Source: Cellulomonas humilata (GTDB lineage: Bacteria; Actinomycetota; Actinomycetes; Actinomycetales; Cellulomonadaceae). Taken from it: DNA of 64,000 nucleotides. Below, piece after piece: positions 32,790 through 41,867 of the stretch. The stretch's first letter is position 1. Every line of letters begins with the position of its first letter. Where the stretch lies: assembly GCF_013359775.1 (NCBI RefSeq), contig NZ_JABMCI010000041.1:1-64000 (forward strand). The letters are read 5' to 3'. Made by a program: the position numbers and the translations under genes. The notes under the pieces were generated by a model, which worked only from the letters and a program-made list of their open reading frames with translations, was not told the origin of the DNA and made no database searches.

Positions 32790-34811
32790 TTACCTTTCGA
32801 TAACGACGCTCTCGCGCAGCACCTTGACCCCCCGGGCCGGCACCATCTCCCCCGCCGCGTGGGCTGCGCCGCCGACCAGGTCGTCGCCTGTCGCGTGCAG
32901 GGGCAGGTCGGTGTCCGTGTGGTTGATCGCGAACAGCCAGCTGCCCGACTCCCCGACGCGCCGCACGACCTCGAGCCCGCCCGGCCCGTCGACCAGCGGC
33001 GACACACCCGCCGCGTCGAGCACCCGTCCCACGAGCGCGGCGGTGGACCCGGTGTCCAGCCGCGTCGACAGGTACCAGGCCGCTCCCCCGCCGTCGACGG
33101 TCCGCCGGGTCAGCGCCGGGCCTCCCGCGGACGGGCCGTCGGCGTAGGTGGCCAGCACCTCGGCGTCGTCGGCCGTGAGCCGCTCGGTCCACACCAGGCC
33201 GGTCGACCCGTCGCTGAGCTGCACGGACCCGCCCTCGCGCAGCGGTGCGAACTCCTCCCCGCGGACGCCGAGCAGGTCCCGGAACGCGCCCGGGTAGCCG
33301 CCGAGCAGCACCCGGTCGTGCTCGTCGACGATCCCGGAGAAGTACGAGACGAGCACGTGACCGCCGCGCGCGACGACGGCCGACAGCCGGTCGGGCAGGT
33401 CGGCCGGGGCGAGGTAGAGCGTCGGCACCAGGACCACGTCGTAGCCGTCGAGGTCCGCGGTCGCCGGGACCACGTCGACCGCGACCCCGGCGTCGACCAG
33501 CGCCCCGTGCAGCGCCCGCGGCAGGTCGAGGTAGTGCAGGTCGACGGTCGGGTGCGCCTCGAGCTCGCTGGCCCACCACGCCTGGGTGTCCCAGAGCAGG
33601 GCGACGCGGCCCTTTTCGACGACGCTGCCCCGCACCTCGGCCAGCCGCCCGAGCGTCGCGCCCAGGTGGGCCACCTCGCGGAACAGCTCCGAGTCGGCAC
33701 CGGCGTGCGGCACCATCCCCGAGTGGAACTTCTCGGCGCCCGCCCGGGACTGGCGCCACTGGAAGAAGAGCACGCCGTCGGCGCCGCGGGCCACGTGCTG
33801 CAGGGAGTTGCGCAGCAGCTGGCCCGGCTGCTTGGCCAGGTTGCGCGGCTGCCAGTTCACCGCGCTCGTCGAGTGCTCCATGAGCAGCCACGGGTCGCCG
33901 CCCGCCAACCCGCGCACGCGGTCGGCGCTGAACGCCAGCTCCGCCCAGCCGCGTGGGTCCTCGGCGGCCAGGTAGTGGTCGTTGGACACGATGTCGATCA
34001 GCGGCGTGGTCTGCGTGTAGTCGATCTGGCGGAAGTCGCCCATGACCATGTAGTTGGTGGTCACCGGCAGGTGCGGCGTGACCTCGCGCAGCACGGCGGC
34101 CTCGGCCTCGAGGTGCGCGACGAAGGCGTCGGAGGAGAACCGCTCGAAGTCGAGCCGCTGCCCAGGATTGGGGATCGTCGTCGTGCGTCGCGGCGGAAGG
34201 ACCTGCTCGAACGAGGAGTACCGCTGCCCCCAGAACGCCGTCCCCCACGCCAGGTTGAGTGCGTCGACGTCCGGGTACTCCTTGCCGAGCCAGTCCCGGA
34301 ACGCTGCGGCGGAGACGTCGCAGTAGCAGCGGCCGTTGTGGCAGGCCAGCTCGTTGGAGATGTGCCACATGGCCACCGCGGGGTGGTGCCCGTAGCGCTC
34401 GGCCAGCACGCGGGCGATCCGGGTGGCGTGCTCGCGGATCACCGGCGAGCTCACGCACCAGGACTCGCGGCTGCCGTGCGTGAGGCGCAGACCGTCCGCG
34501 TCGACCGGCAGCATCTCGGGGTGCGCCAGGTGCAGCCACACCGGCGGCGCGGCACTCGGCGTCGCCAGGTCGACGCGGATCCCGGCCTCGTGCAGCAGGT
34601 CGAGGATCCGGTCCAGCCAGCCGAAGTCGAGCTGCCCCTCCGCCGGCTCCAGCTGCCCCCAGGAGAAGATGCCGAGGCTCACCAGCGTCACGCCGGCCTC
34701 CCGCATGAGCGCGACGTCGTCGGCCCACACCTCCTCCGGCCACTGCTCCGGGTTGTAGTCGGCGCCGAACGCGATGCCGTCGGTGGGCCACGGGCCCGTC
34801 CAGCGGCTCAT
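32790..34811 (-). CDS. GH42 beta-galactosidase (zinc-cysteine type)
   Basis: A 673-residue GH42 enzyme. Acid/base Glu154 is in WHISNELACHNGRCYCD, which also holds the Cys157-Cys162-Cys164 cluster that binds zinc with an upstream Cys119 in this subgroup. The nucleophile Glu312 is in LLMEHSTSAVNW. A trimerisation domain and C-terminal beta domain follow. No signal peptide. The ATG overlaps the other GH42 gene's stop (ATGA). Family activities are beta-galactosidase and, rarely, alpha-L-arabinopyranosidase. Confidence 0.93.
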   Translation of the reverse strand: MSRWTGPWPTDGIAFGADYNPEQWPEEVWADDVALMREAGVTLVSLGIFSWGQLEPAEGQLDFGWLDRILDLLHEAGIRVDLATPSAAPPVWLHLAHPEMLPVDADGLRLTHGSRESWCVSSPVIREHATRIARVLAERYGHHPAVAMWHISNELACHNGRCYCDVSAAAFRDWLGKEYPDVDALNLAWGTAFWGQRYSSFEQVLPPRRTTTIPNPGQRLDFERFSSDAFVAHLEAEAAVLREVTPHLPVTTNYMVMGDFRQIDYTQTTPLIDIVSNDHYLAAEDPRGWAELAFSADRVRGLAGGDPWLLMEHSTSAVNWQPRNLAKQPGQLLRNSLQHVARGADGVLFFQWRQSRAGAEKFHSGMVPHAGADSELFREVAHLGATLGRLAEVRGSVVEKGRVALLWDTQAWWASELEAHPTVDLHYLDLPRALHGALVDAGVAVDVVPATADLDGYDVVLVPTLYLAPADLPDRLSAVVARGGHVLVSYFSGIVDEHDRVLLGGYPGAFRDLLGVRGEEFAPLREGGSVQLSDGSTGLVWTERLTADDAEVLATYADGPSAGGPALTRRTVDGGGAAWYLSTRLDTGSTAALVGRVLDAAGVSPLVDGPGGLEVVRRVGESGSWLFAINHTDTDLPLHATGDDLVGGAAHAAGEMVPARGVKVLRESVVIER

Positions 34812-36937
34812 CGGGACACCGCCACGAGGACGTCCCACGACCCGAGCGTGATCGCGTCGCCGGCCGACACCGGGGGGCCGGCGGCATCCGCGGGCGGCGG
34901 GTCGGCCGGGGCCGTGCCGCGCGGGGCGACGAGCAGGTCGAGATCGGTCGGAGCAGTCACGGTGGCGGCCTCCCAGGACCAGTTGTGCACGACGTGGACG
35001 CGGCTGCCGTCCGGCCGGGTGGAGCTGTGGACGGTGACGCTCGGTGGCAGGTCCTCCCAGCCGGCGAGCGGGGTGGGCACCAGCCAGTCGGCCAGCGACC
35101 GGGCCAGCTCGAGCCCGGGCACCGTGCCGACGACCGTGATCCGGCCGTCGCCGTGCGACTTGGTGGTGACCGCCGCCCATGCGCCCAGGTGCGGGTGCTC
35201 GTAGGTGGCCAGCACGTCGGCGCCGTCCGCGACGAGGCACTCGGCCCACGCGGTCGCCTGGCCCGCGAGCGCGCCGGCGACCGGCACCGGCTCGGCGAGG
35301 TTGCTGAACTCCTCGTACCAGGCGCCCGCCGCGGTCGACAGCCGCGCGGGCTGCACCTCGGCACGCGCGCGGCCCTCGTGGTCGGCGTAGCCGGTGCGGG
35401 GGCCGACGACCAGGTGGCCCCCGGCCTCGGCGTACCGGAGCAGCCAGGCGAGGTCCGCGTCGGACGCGGGGTAGTAGCCGGCCGCGACGAGCACGGGGTG
35501 GGTGCCGACGACGGCCGCCGGGTCCTCCGCGAACAGGTAGCGCGGGCGGACCACGCGCACCTGCAGGCCCGCGTCGAACGCGCCCCGGTAGAACGCGCTG
35601 ACGATCCGGGGGTAGCTGTGGGGGTCGGCGGTGCCGTCGGCCTTCTGCAGAGGCGGCTGGGCCGCGAGCGCGAACCGCGACTCGGTGGACGACAGGATCG
35701 CGATGTCGGCGTCGGGCACCGCGTCCGCCAGCTCCCCGCCCACGCGTGCGAGCTCGGCGCCCAGCAGCGCCAGCTCCCGGTACGGCCGACCGGGGACCCC
35801 GCTGTGCGGGAGCACGCCGCCCCAGTAGGTCTCGGCGCCGTAGTGCAGCGTGTGCCAGTGCCAGTACTCGACCATCCGGGCACCGCGCGCGACGAGCGCC
35901 CACGCGGACTGCCGCCACTGGCCCGGGTAGGCGGGACCGTTGGTGCTCGGGCCGCCGATGGACTGCGCGTTCGTCTCGGTGACCAGGAACGGCTCGCCGC
36001 GGCTGGAGAACATGGCGTCGCCCACCTGGAACAGCGCCCACGTGCCGTACGCGGTCCAGTACTGCGCGGGGGTGTGCTCGCTCGGGTGCAGCAGCGAGTC
36101 CTGCATCCCGTAGTAGGCGTTCCCGCTGGTCACGTCCAGGACCGAGGCCAGGTCGGCGTCCTCGAGGGCGGGCCGGTCGTACGCGATGCAGGTGGTCACC
36201 CACTGGTCCGGACGCGCGAGGGCGCGCACCGCGCGAGCCTGCCAGTCGATCACCTCGGTGGTCAGCGAGGCCTGGAAGCGGCGCCAGGCGAGGTCGTACT
36301 GCGGCTGCACGTTGCCGTCCGGGGTCCACAGGTCGGCCCACGTGGACAGCCGGTGCGACCAGTACACGAGCCCCCACTCGCGGTTCAGGGTCTGCACGTC
36401 GCCGTACGTGTGCCGCAGGTGGTCGACGAACCGCTGGAACACCCCGCGGTTGTGCAGCAGGTGCAGGCCCGGCTCGTTGTCCACCTGGAACCCGACCACC
36501 GCGGGGTGGTCCCGGTACCGCTGCACGATCCTGGTGAGGATGCGCTCGGCGTAGAACCGGAAGGCGGGGTGCGTGAAGTCGGCCTCCTGGCGGGCGCCCC
36601 AGCCCATCGGCTCACCCGTACGGAGCTCGCCCGCGACCTCCGGGTACCGGCGGACCAGCCACATCGGCAGTGCGTACGTGGGCGTGCCCAGCACCACGTC
36701 GATGCCCCGGGCGTGCGCCCCGTCGAGGACGGGCTCGAGCCAGTCGAGCTCGAACCGGCCCTCGTCGGGCTCCCACGTGGACCACACGGACTCCCCGACG
36801 CGGATCACGGAGAAGCCCGCCGCCTGCATCAGGTCGAGGTCGCGCTCCAGGGTCTCCGGCCTGGGGTCGTCGCCCGGCCCCGCGTACTCGTAGTAGTACG
36901 CGGCGCCGAAGCGCACTCCGTCGTGCTGGACAGCCAT
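34808..36937 (-). CDS. GH42 beta-galactosidase (second subgroup, no zinc cysteines)
   Basis: A 709-residue GH42-type enzyme from a different branch than its neighbour. Acid/base Glu155 is in FQVDNEPGLH and the probable nucleophile Glu321 in FLVTETNAQS. The Cys cluster of the other enzyme is absent. No signal peptide. Two ATGs are six bases apart; the second is used here because GGAG is eight bases before it. It follows the LacI gene after 22 bp, making a LacI-GH42-GH42 operon. It probably acts on imported galactan or galacto-oligosaccharides, with arabinopyranosides possible. Confidence 0.88.
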   Translation of the reverse strand: MAVQHDGVRFGAAYYYEYAGPGDDPRPETLERDLDLMQAAGFSVIRVGESVWSTWEPDEGRFELDWLEPVLDGAHARGIDVVLGTPTYALPMWLVRRYPEVAGELRTGEPMGWGARQEADFTHPAFRFYAERILTRIVQRYRDHPAVVGFQVDNEPGLHLLHNRGVFQRFVDHLRHTYGDVQTLNREWGLVYWSHRLSTWADLWTPDGNVQPQYDLAWRRFQASLTTEVIDWQARAVRALARPDQWVTTCIAYDRPALEDADLASVLDVTSGNAYYGMQDSLLHPSEHTPAQYWTAYGTWALFQVGDAMFSSRGEPFLVTETNAQSIGGPSTNGPAYPGQWRQSAWALVARGARMVEYWHWHTLHYGAETYWGGVLPHSGVPGRPYRELALLGAELARVGGELADAVPDADIAILSSTESRFALAAQPPLQKADGTADPHSYPRIVSAFYRGAFDAGLQVRVVRPRYLFAEDPAAVVGTHPVLVAAGYYPASDADLAWLLRYAEAGGHLVVGPRTGYADHEGRARAEVQPARLSTAAGAWYEEFSNLAEPVPVAGALAGQATAWAECLVADGADVLATYEHPHLGAWAAVTTKSHGDGRITVVGTVPGLELARSLADWLVPTPLAGWEDLPPSVTVHSSTRPDGSRVHVVHNWSWEAATVTAPTDLDLLVAPRGTAPADPPPADAAGPPVSAGDAITLGSWDVLVAVSR

Positions 36938-36959
36938 GTGCATGTCTCCGTGATGATCG

Positions 36960-37997
36960 TCAGTGCCCGTTGGGCGGTGCGGCAGTCGTCTCCCGGACCA
37001 CGAGCTCGACCGGGACGTTCTCGCGGCGGTCCTGCCGTCGCGGGTTCTCGATGGCGTCGACGAGCATCCCGACGCCGAAGGTGGCCAGGTGGGGCAGGTC
37101 CTGGCGGATGGTGGTCAGCGACCGGGCCAGGTAGGCGGCCTCGGGCACGTCGTCGAAGCCGACGACGCTCACGTCCCCCGGCACGTCCCGGCCGGCCTCC
37201 AGGAGCGCGCGCAGCAGGCCGATCGCCATCTGGTCGTTCCCGGCGAACACGGCGGTCACGGTCGGGTCGGCCGCCAGGTGCATCCCGGCCTCGTACCCCG
37301 AGCGCGCGGACCAGTCGCCCGTGAGCACGGGCGGTTGCGGGGCGCCGGCGGCCTCGAGCGTCGAGCGCCAGCCGTCCGTGCGCAGCTCGCTGGAGCGCCA
37401 CCCGGCCGGGCCGGACACGTGGTGCACCGTGCGGTGGCCCAGTCCGAGCAGGTGCTCCGCCGCCTGCCGGCCGCCCGAGGCCTGGTCGGCGTCGGCCACG
37501 ACCTCGTTCGCCGAGATGCCGTACCGCCCGGACAGGCTGAGCACCGGCAGGTCCCCGATCGCTCCGGGCTCGAGGGTGAACGCGCCGACCGGCTCGTTGA
37601 CCACGATGCCGTCGACGCCCTGGTCCACGAGCTCGCGCAGGGAGGTGGTGATGGACTCCGGCTCGCCCTCGAGGGTGTTGACGACCGACATCGAGTAGCG
37701 GGCGCTGCGGATGGCGTGCTCCGCGGCGACCATCAGCGCCGACGGGCCGTAGTCGGTGGACCCGACGGACAGGACGCCGATGGTCCGGCTGCGACCGAGC
37801 ACGAGGTTGCGGGCCGCGCGGTTGGGCCGGTAGCCCAGCGTCGCGATCGCCCGGTGCACCCGGTCGCGGACCTCGGCGCTCACGTGCGGGTCGCCGTTGA
37901 TCACCCGGGACACCGTCTTCTGCGACACCCCGGCAGCCCGGGCCACGTCCATGGCCACGACCGGACGGGTCTTGCTGGTGACGGTGCGATCAGCCAC
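36960..37997 (-). CDS. LacI-family regulator of the GH42 operon
   Basis: A 345-residue LacI/GalR protein: HTH VAMDVARAAGVSQKTVSRVINGDPHV near residues 13-38, hinge RAARNLVLGRSRTIG, then the sugar-sensing domain. The GTG start is chosen because GGGGGA is about eight bases upstream and because two strong palindromes lie just before it; a longer frame would place these inside the coding region. It is the first gene of the GH42 operon and probably controls its own promoter. Confidence 0.88.
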   Translation of the reverse strand: MADRTVTSKTRPVVAMDVARAAGVSQKTVSRVINGDPHVSAEVRDRVHRAIATLGYRPNRAARNLVLGRSRTIGVLSVGSTDYGPSALMVAAEHAIRSARYSMSVVNTLEGEPESITTSLRELVDQGVDGIVVNEPVGAFTLEPGAIGDLPVLSLSGRYGISANEVVADADQASGGRQAAEHLLGLGHRTVHHVSGPAGWRSSELRTDGWRSTLEAAGAPQPPVLTGDWSARSGYEAGMHLAADPTVTAVFAGNDQMAIGLLRALLEAGRDVPGDVSVVGFDDVPEAAYLARSLTTIRQDLPHLATFGVGMLVDAIENPRRQDRRENVPVELVVRETTAAPPNGH

Positions 37998-38013
37998 CGA
38001 GATGTCCCCCTGA

Positions 38014-38027
38014 CGACAGCGCTGTCG
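38014..38027. promoter_or_regulatory. Palindrome CGACAGCGCTGTCG before the GH42-operon lacI
   Basis: A perfect 14-bp palindrome centred on AGCGCT, 17 bp upstream of the GTG start. Central CG with symmetric arms fits a LacI operator. Confidence 0.55.
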
Positions 38028-38053
38028 GATGCCTCCGTAGTCAACGGCACGCC

Positions 38054-38067
38054 TGACTACGTAGTCA
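38054..38067. promoter_or_regulatory. Palindrome TGACTACGTAGTCA before the GH42-operon lacI
   Basis: A perfect 14-bp palindrome, 40 bp from the first dyad, with an extra half-site GTAGTCA at 38037-38043. Two different dyads in one short promoter suggest two regulators or an operator plus another protein site. Confidence 0.58.
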
Positions 38068-38109
38068 AGCGGCGGTTCCACAGCGGGGGCCGTGTGGGCG
38101 AGGTGCCGG

Positions 38110-38901
38110 TCAAGGGGTGCGGCGGCGGAGCGTGGCGCTGCCGATCAGCAGGGCGCCGACGATGAACGCCGCGATCACGCCGACGTCACCGCGGACGTCG
38201 GCCCACGCCCCGCCGGCGGCCAGCTGCTGCATCGCGTCGAGCGCGTACGTCAGGGGCAGCACGCGCGACAGCCACTCCAGGACGGTCGGCATCTCGTCGC
38301 GCGGCATGAGGATGCCGCAGGTGATCAGCTGCGGGAACAGGACCAGCGGCATCAGCTGCACGGCCTGGAACTCGGTCCGGGCCAGCGCCGACGCCCCCAG
38401 CCCGAGCGCGCACCCGAGCACCGCGTCGAGCACGGCCACGAGGACCACCAACCCGATCGGTCCCGCGACGTCCATGCCGCACACCCACACGGCGAACCCG
38501 ACGATGACGAGCGCCTGCACCGTGGCCAGCACGGCGAACGCCAGGGCGTAGCCGACGACGACGTCGCCGCGCCCGATCGGCAGGGTCATCAGTCGTTCGA
38601 GCGTGCCGGAGATGCGCTCCCGCAGCGTGGCGACGCTGGTCACCAGGAACATCACCATCATCGGGAACAGCCCCACCAGCAGCGGGCCGAACTGGTCCAG
38701 CACCGGCGTGCCGTCGAACATCCAGGCGATCAGGCCGATCAGCACGCACGGCAGCAGGATGACCAGAGCGATCGTGCGCTTGTCGTGGCGCAGCTGCGTG
38801 AGCACCCGGTGCGCGGTCGCGGCGGTGAGTGCGGCGGTCATCCCGCGACCGCGGAGCTCGCGCGCTCCCGGGGCCACGGTGGTCGTGGTCGCGGCGCTCA
38901 T
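38110..38901 (-). CDS. ABC-2 type export permease
   Basis: A 263-residue permease with six hydrophobic segments, of the NodJ/DrrB-like ABC-2 group. SGTLERLMTLPIGRGDVVVGY (residues ~95-115) is the typical ABC-2 signature stretch. It is coupled by ATGA overlap to the upstream ATPase gene. Substrate is unknown; drug, lipid or antibiotic export is usual. Confidence 0.9.
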   Translation of the reverse strand: MSAATTTTVAPGARELRGRGMTAALTAATAHRVLTQLRHDKRTIALVILLPCVLIGLIAWMFDGTPVLDQFGPLLVGLFPMMVMFLVTSVATLRERISGTLERLMTLPIGRGDVVVGYALAFAVLATVQALVIVGFAVWVCGMDVAGPIGLVVLVAVLDAVLGCALGLGASALARTEFQAVQLMPLVLFPQLITCGILMPRDEMPTVLEWLSRVLPLTYALDAMQQLAAGGAWADVRGDVGVIAAFIVGALLIGSATLRRRTP

Positions 38902-39641
38902 GCGACCGCCCCCCTCGCCGCGTCCCGGGCGGCCGCCTCGTCGACGAGCGCGAGGAACGCACCCTCGGCGTCCGGAGCACCGGTGCGGGCGAGGAGCTCG
39001 TCGAGCGTGGTGTCGGACAGGACCGCTCCCCCGCGCAGCAGGACCAGCCGGTCGCAGCGGGCCGCCTCGTCCATCACGTGGCTGGACACCAGGAGGCTCA
39101 CCCCGGCACTCGCGAGCCGGTGGAACAGGTTCCAGAGGTCGCGGCGCAGGACGGGGTCGAGCCCCACGGTCGGCTCGTCGAGCACCAGCAGGTCGGGCCG
39201 GCCGAGCAGGGCGATCGCGAGCGACACTCGCGCGCGCTCGCCCCCGGACAGGGTGCCGATGGCCTGGTCGGCGTGGTCGAGCAGGTCGACCTCGGTCAGC
39301 GCCGTGCGGATGCCGTCGGCACCCACCCCGAGGATCGCCGCCGCGTACCGCAGGTTCTCCGTGACCGTCAGGTCGCCGTAGACGCTGGGGGACTGCGTGA
39401 CGTAGCCGATCCGGCGGCGCAGCGGGGCCGATCCCGCCGGCAGCCCCAGCACGGTCACCGATCCCCCGTCGACGATCTGGGCGCCGACGATCGCCCGCAT
39501 CAGGGTCGTCTTGCCGCTGCCGCTCGGACCGAGCAGCCCGACCACCTGCCCCACCGGCACGGTCAGGTCCAGCGACTCGATGACGCGGGTGCCACCGCGC
39601 ACCACGCGGAGCCCGGCGATCTCGATCGCACTATTCCCCAT
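38898..39641 (-). CDS. ABC exporter ATPase
   Basis: A 247-residue ATPase partnered with the ABC-2 permease. Walker A is GPSGSGKTT (about residues 37-45), signature LSGGERARV, Walker B LLVLDEPTVGLD, H-loop SSHVMDEA. The ATG gives the domain start directly. It resembles DrrA-type multidrug exporters, but the export substrate cannot be inferred. Confidence 0.93.
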   Translation of the reverse strand: MGNSAIEIAGLRVVRGGTRVIESLDLTVPVGQVVGLLGPSGSGKTTLMRAIVGAQIVDGGSVTVLGLPAGSAPLRRRIGYVTQSPSVYGDLTVTENLRYAAAILGVGADGIRTALTEVDLLDHADQAIGTLSGGERARVSLAIALLGRPDLLVLDEPTVGLDPVLRRDLWNLFHRLASAGVSLLVSSHVMDEAARCDRLVLLRGGAVLSDTTLDELLARTGAPDAEGAFLALVDEAAARDAARGAVA

Positions 39642-39682
39642 GTGAGGAATTGTGCTCCTCGCCGGGCGACCGGCACAAGGCG

Positions 39683-40501
39683 CTACTGGGTCGACTCGAC
39701 GATCACCGCGCGCAGCCGGTCGATGGCCGCGGGGTCGCCCACGCGCCGCAACGCGTCCGCGCCGCCGCGTCCCCAGAGCCAGAGCTCCAGGTCCCACGCG
39801 GTGCCGGACACGGTCGCCGTGACGTCCTCGTCCTCCCCCTCCCACGGCGCCCCGCCCACCAGCTCGGCGCACTCCTCGTCGTACGCCGTGCCGCTGGCGG
39901 GGGACGTGCCGTGGAACCGCCCGAACGCCATGACCCACTCGCGGCCGGCGTCGACCGCGTGCAGCCGCACCCGCTGACCGTCGGCGGTGAACGAGGCCCA
40001 CTCCGGCAGCCCGCTGACCATGACGCCCAGCATCTCGTCGACCCCGTCGGCCGCCAGCGTGACCCCCGGGTCGGTCACGGGGAGCCCGGCGGTCTGCTCG
40101 GCGTCGACCCGGTGTACCAGCGCCTCGTGCGCCTGGCGGCGCAGCACCCAGCCGACCGTCCCGCCCGCGGAGGACCAGGACCAGCACGGCTCCTCGGGCG
40201 CGCGCGCCGCCAGCGCGGCCAGCAGCGCGTCGGTGCGGGTGCGCAGGAACGCGACGAGCTCGTCGTCGGGCCGGCGCTCCGTGTCCTGCGCGTCGTCGGG
40301 ACCCGCGGGGGCGTTCCGGACGATCTGCGACCAGAAGTCCTGCACCTCGCCCAGGTGGTACGCCAGGTCCGAGGCGTTCCAGTCCGGGCAGGCGGGGACC
40401 TGCACGGTCGACGACGCCTTCTCGAGCGCGTCGGCCGTGCGGGCCGACTCCTGCCCGATCACCGCGGCGTAGTACCCGGACGAGAGGTCGACGGTGTCCA
40501 T
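39683..40501 (-). CDS. Maleylpyruvate isomerase-family (mycothiol/DinB-fold) protein
   Basis: A 272-residue protein with the metal-binding N-terminal MDMPI/DinB-like helical bundle: CPDWNASDLAYHLGEVQDFW (about residues 38-57) and RQAHEALVHRVDAE carry the histidines. A C-terminal SCP2-like domain follows. The family contains mycothiol-dependent isomerases, so a mycothiol-linked reaction is likely. Divergent from the DoxX-like gene by 54 bp. Confidence 0.85.
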   Translation of the reverse strand: MDTVDLSSGYYAAVIGQESARTADALEKASSTVQVPACPDWNASDLAYHLGEVQDFWSQIVRNAPAGPDDAQDTERRPDDELVAFLRTRTDALLAALAARAPEEPCWSWSSAGGTVGWVLRRQAHEALVHRVDAEQTAGLPVTDPGVTLAADGVDEMLGVMVSGLPEWASFTADGQRVRLHAVDAGREWVMAFGRFHGTSPASGTAYDEECAELVGGAPWEGEDEDVTATVSGTAWDLELWLWGRGGADALRRVGDPAAIDRLRAVIVESTQ

Positions 40502-40555
40502 GCCCCGCACGGTAGCGACCCGCACCGACACGGGTCGCCCCGGGTACCGTGACGC

Positions 40556-40945
40556 GTGCCCACCTCGACCCTCCGCCGCCACGGTCCCGCGCTCGCGCTC
40601 GCCGCCCTGCTGGGCACCTCCGGCGTGCTGCACCTGCGCCGGCCCGGCATCTTCCGGCCGCTGATCCCACGGTCCCTGGGCGATCCCGACCCGTGGGTGC
40701 TCGGCTCGGGCGTGGCCGAGCTCGCCTGCGCCGCGGCCCTGGCGGTGCCCGCGACGCGCCGGCTCGGCGGGCTGGCGTCGGCGGCGCTGCTGGTGGGCGT
40801 GTTCCCGGGCAACGTGACCATGGCGGTCCGCTCCCGTCCGGACGCGCGCGGCTGGGCCGGCAGGCCGGCGGTGGCCTGGGCCCGCCTCCCGCTCCAGGTG
40901 CCGCTCGTGGCCTGGGCGGTCGCCGTGGCGCGGCAGCCTAGGTGA
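40556..40945 (+). CDS. DoxX-like small membrane protein
   Basis: A 129-residue protein with about four hydrophobic segments. The layout LGTSGVLHLRRPGIFRPLIPRSL ... GSGVAELACAAALA matches DoxX-like proteins. Function is unknown. The GTG start is used. Its end overlaps the end of the convergent TetR gene by eight bases. Confidence 0.75.
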   Translation: MPTSTLRRHGPALALAALLGTSGVLHLRRPGIFRPLIPRSLGDPDPWVLGSGVAELACAAALAVPATRRLGGLASAALLVGVFPGNVTMAVRSRPDARGWAGRPAVAWARLPLQVPLVAWAVAVARQPR

Positions 40946-41561
40946 GCGGCCCCGACAGGTAGCGCTGGAGCGTCGGACCGACGAGGGCGACCACCGCGTC
41001 GACGGGCATCGACGCCAGCGGTTCGAGCTGGAGCACGTGCCGCGTCATGAGCACCCCCACCATCTGGGACGCGACCAGCGAGACGCGCAGCTGCTGGTCG
41101 GGCGGCGGCAGGACCCGCGCCACCTGCCCGAACACCTCCCGGCCGACGTACCCGACGAGCGCCTCGGCCTGGAGCTCGCCGGCCGTCATCCCGGCGAACG
41201 CCACCCGGAACGCCACCCCGCCGTCGGCCTCCCAGACCCGGAGCACCGCCGTGAGCAGTCGCGCACCGAGCCCGTCGACCCCGTCCCCGACCAGTCCGGA
41301 GGCGATGGCCGCGGGGTCCGCGCCCTCGGGGATCATGCCGGCGGCGAAGAGCTCCGCCTTGTCCCGGAAGTAGTGCCGGACCAGCGCGGGGTCGACGTCC
41401 GCGCGGCGCGCCACGGAGCGGATGCTCGCACCGTCGAACCCGCGCTCCGCGAACTCGTCGCGTGCGGCGGCGAGGATCGCGCCACGGGTGTCCTCACCGG
41501 CGGGCCGACGACCGCGGCGGCGCCCCAGGTTCGCGGTGGCGTCGTCGGTGCCGGTGGACAT
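40938..41561 (-). CDS. TetR-family transcriptional regulator
   Basis: A 207-residue TetR protein. HTH: RGAILAAARDEFAERGFDGASIRSVARRADVDPALVRHYFRDKAELF (about residues 25-71). The ligand domain is Ala/Val-rich with SGLVGDGVDGLGARLL. It is 22 bp downstream of a small membrane-protein gene and in the same direction, so it may form a unit with the two genes of unknown function above it, or act on the DoxX-like gene. Confidence 0.9.
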   Translation of the reverse strand: MSTGTDDATANLGRRRGRRPAGEDTRGAILAAARDEFAERGFDGASIRSVARRADVDPALVRHYFRDKAELFAAGMIPEGADPAAIASGLVGDGVDGLGARLLTAVLRVWEADGGVAFRVAFAGMTAGELQAEALVGYVGREVFGQVARVLPPPDQQLRVSLVASQMVGVLMTRHVLQLEPLASMPVDAVVALVGPTLQRYLSGPLT

Positions 41562-41583
41562 GGCCCCAGCGTACGGAGCCGCG

Positions 41584-41805
41584 TCACGACTCCGGGGTGG
41601 CGCTGCGCTGGGTCGGCACCTGGGGGACCGTCGACGGCCTGTGACCGGCGGCCCAGCGGTGCCGGTGGGTGACGACCGGCGACGCGACCACGGCCACCAC
41701 CGCGATGGCGACGGCTGCGGCCGTGCCGGCCAGCTGGAGTGCGGTGGCGGCCAGGCCGCCGGTGGCGAGCGCTGTCTGGAGCGAGCGACGGAGGAAGGTG
41801 TGCAT
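41584..41805 (-). CDS. Small membrane-anchored hypothetical protein
   Basis: A 73-residue protein, not recognised. A basic N-terminus (MHTFLRRSL) precedes one strong hydrophobic stretch, residues ~12-42, and a polar tail rich in Pro/Thr/Ser. It could be a signal-anchored peptide. The ATG has GAGGAG seven bases upstream. An alternative ATG at 41871 would overlap the upstream gene's stop and add 22 residues. Confidence 0.5.
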   Translation of the reverse strand: MHTFLRRSLQTALATGGLAATALQLAGTAAAVAIAVVAVVASPVVTHRHRWAAGHRPSTVPQVPTQRSATPES

Positions 41806-41867
41806 GGCGTACTCCTCGACGAGGTGGACAGGTGCGGGTGATCGCGCGCAGGGCGCAACAGACCCGC

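Noticed and set aside
32790-36377. An 1195-codon frame suggesting a giant GH42 fusion
   Set aside because: The upstream half is the shadow frame of the other GH42 gene; an ATGA overlap at 34808-34811 marks the true start.
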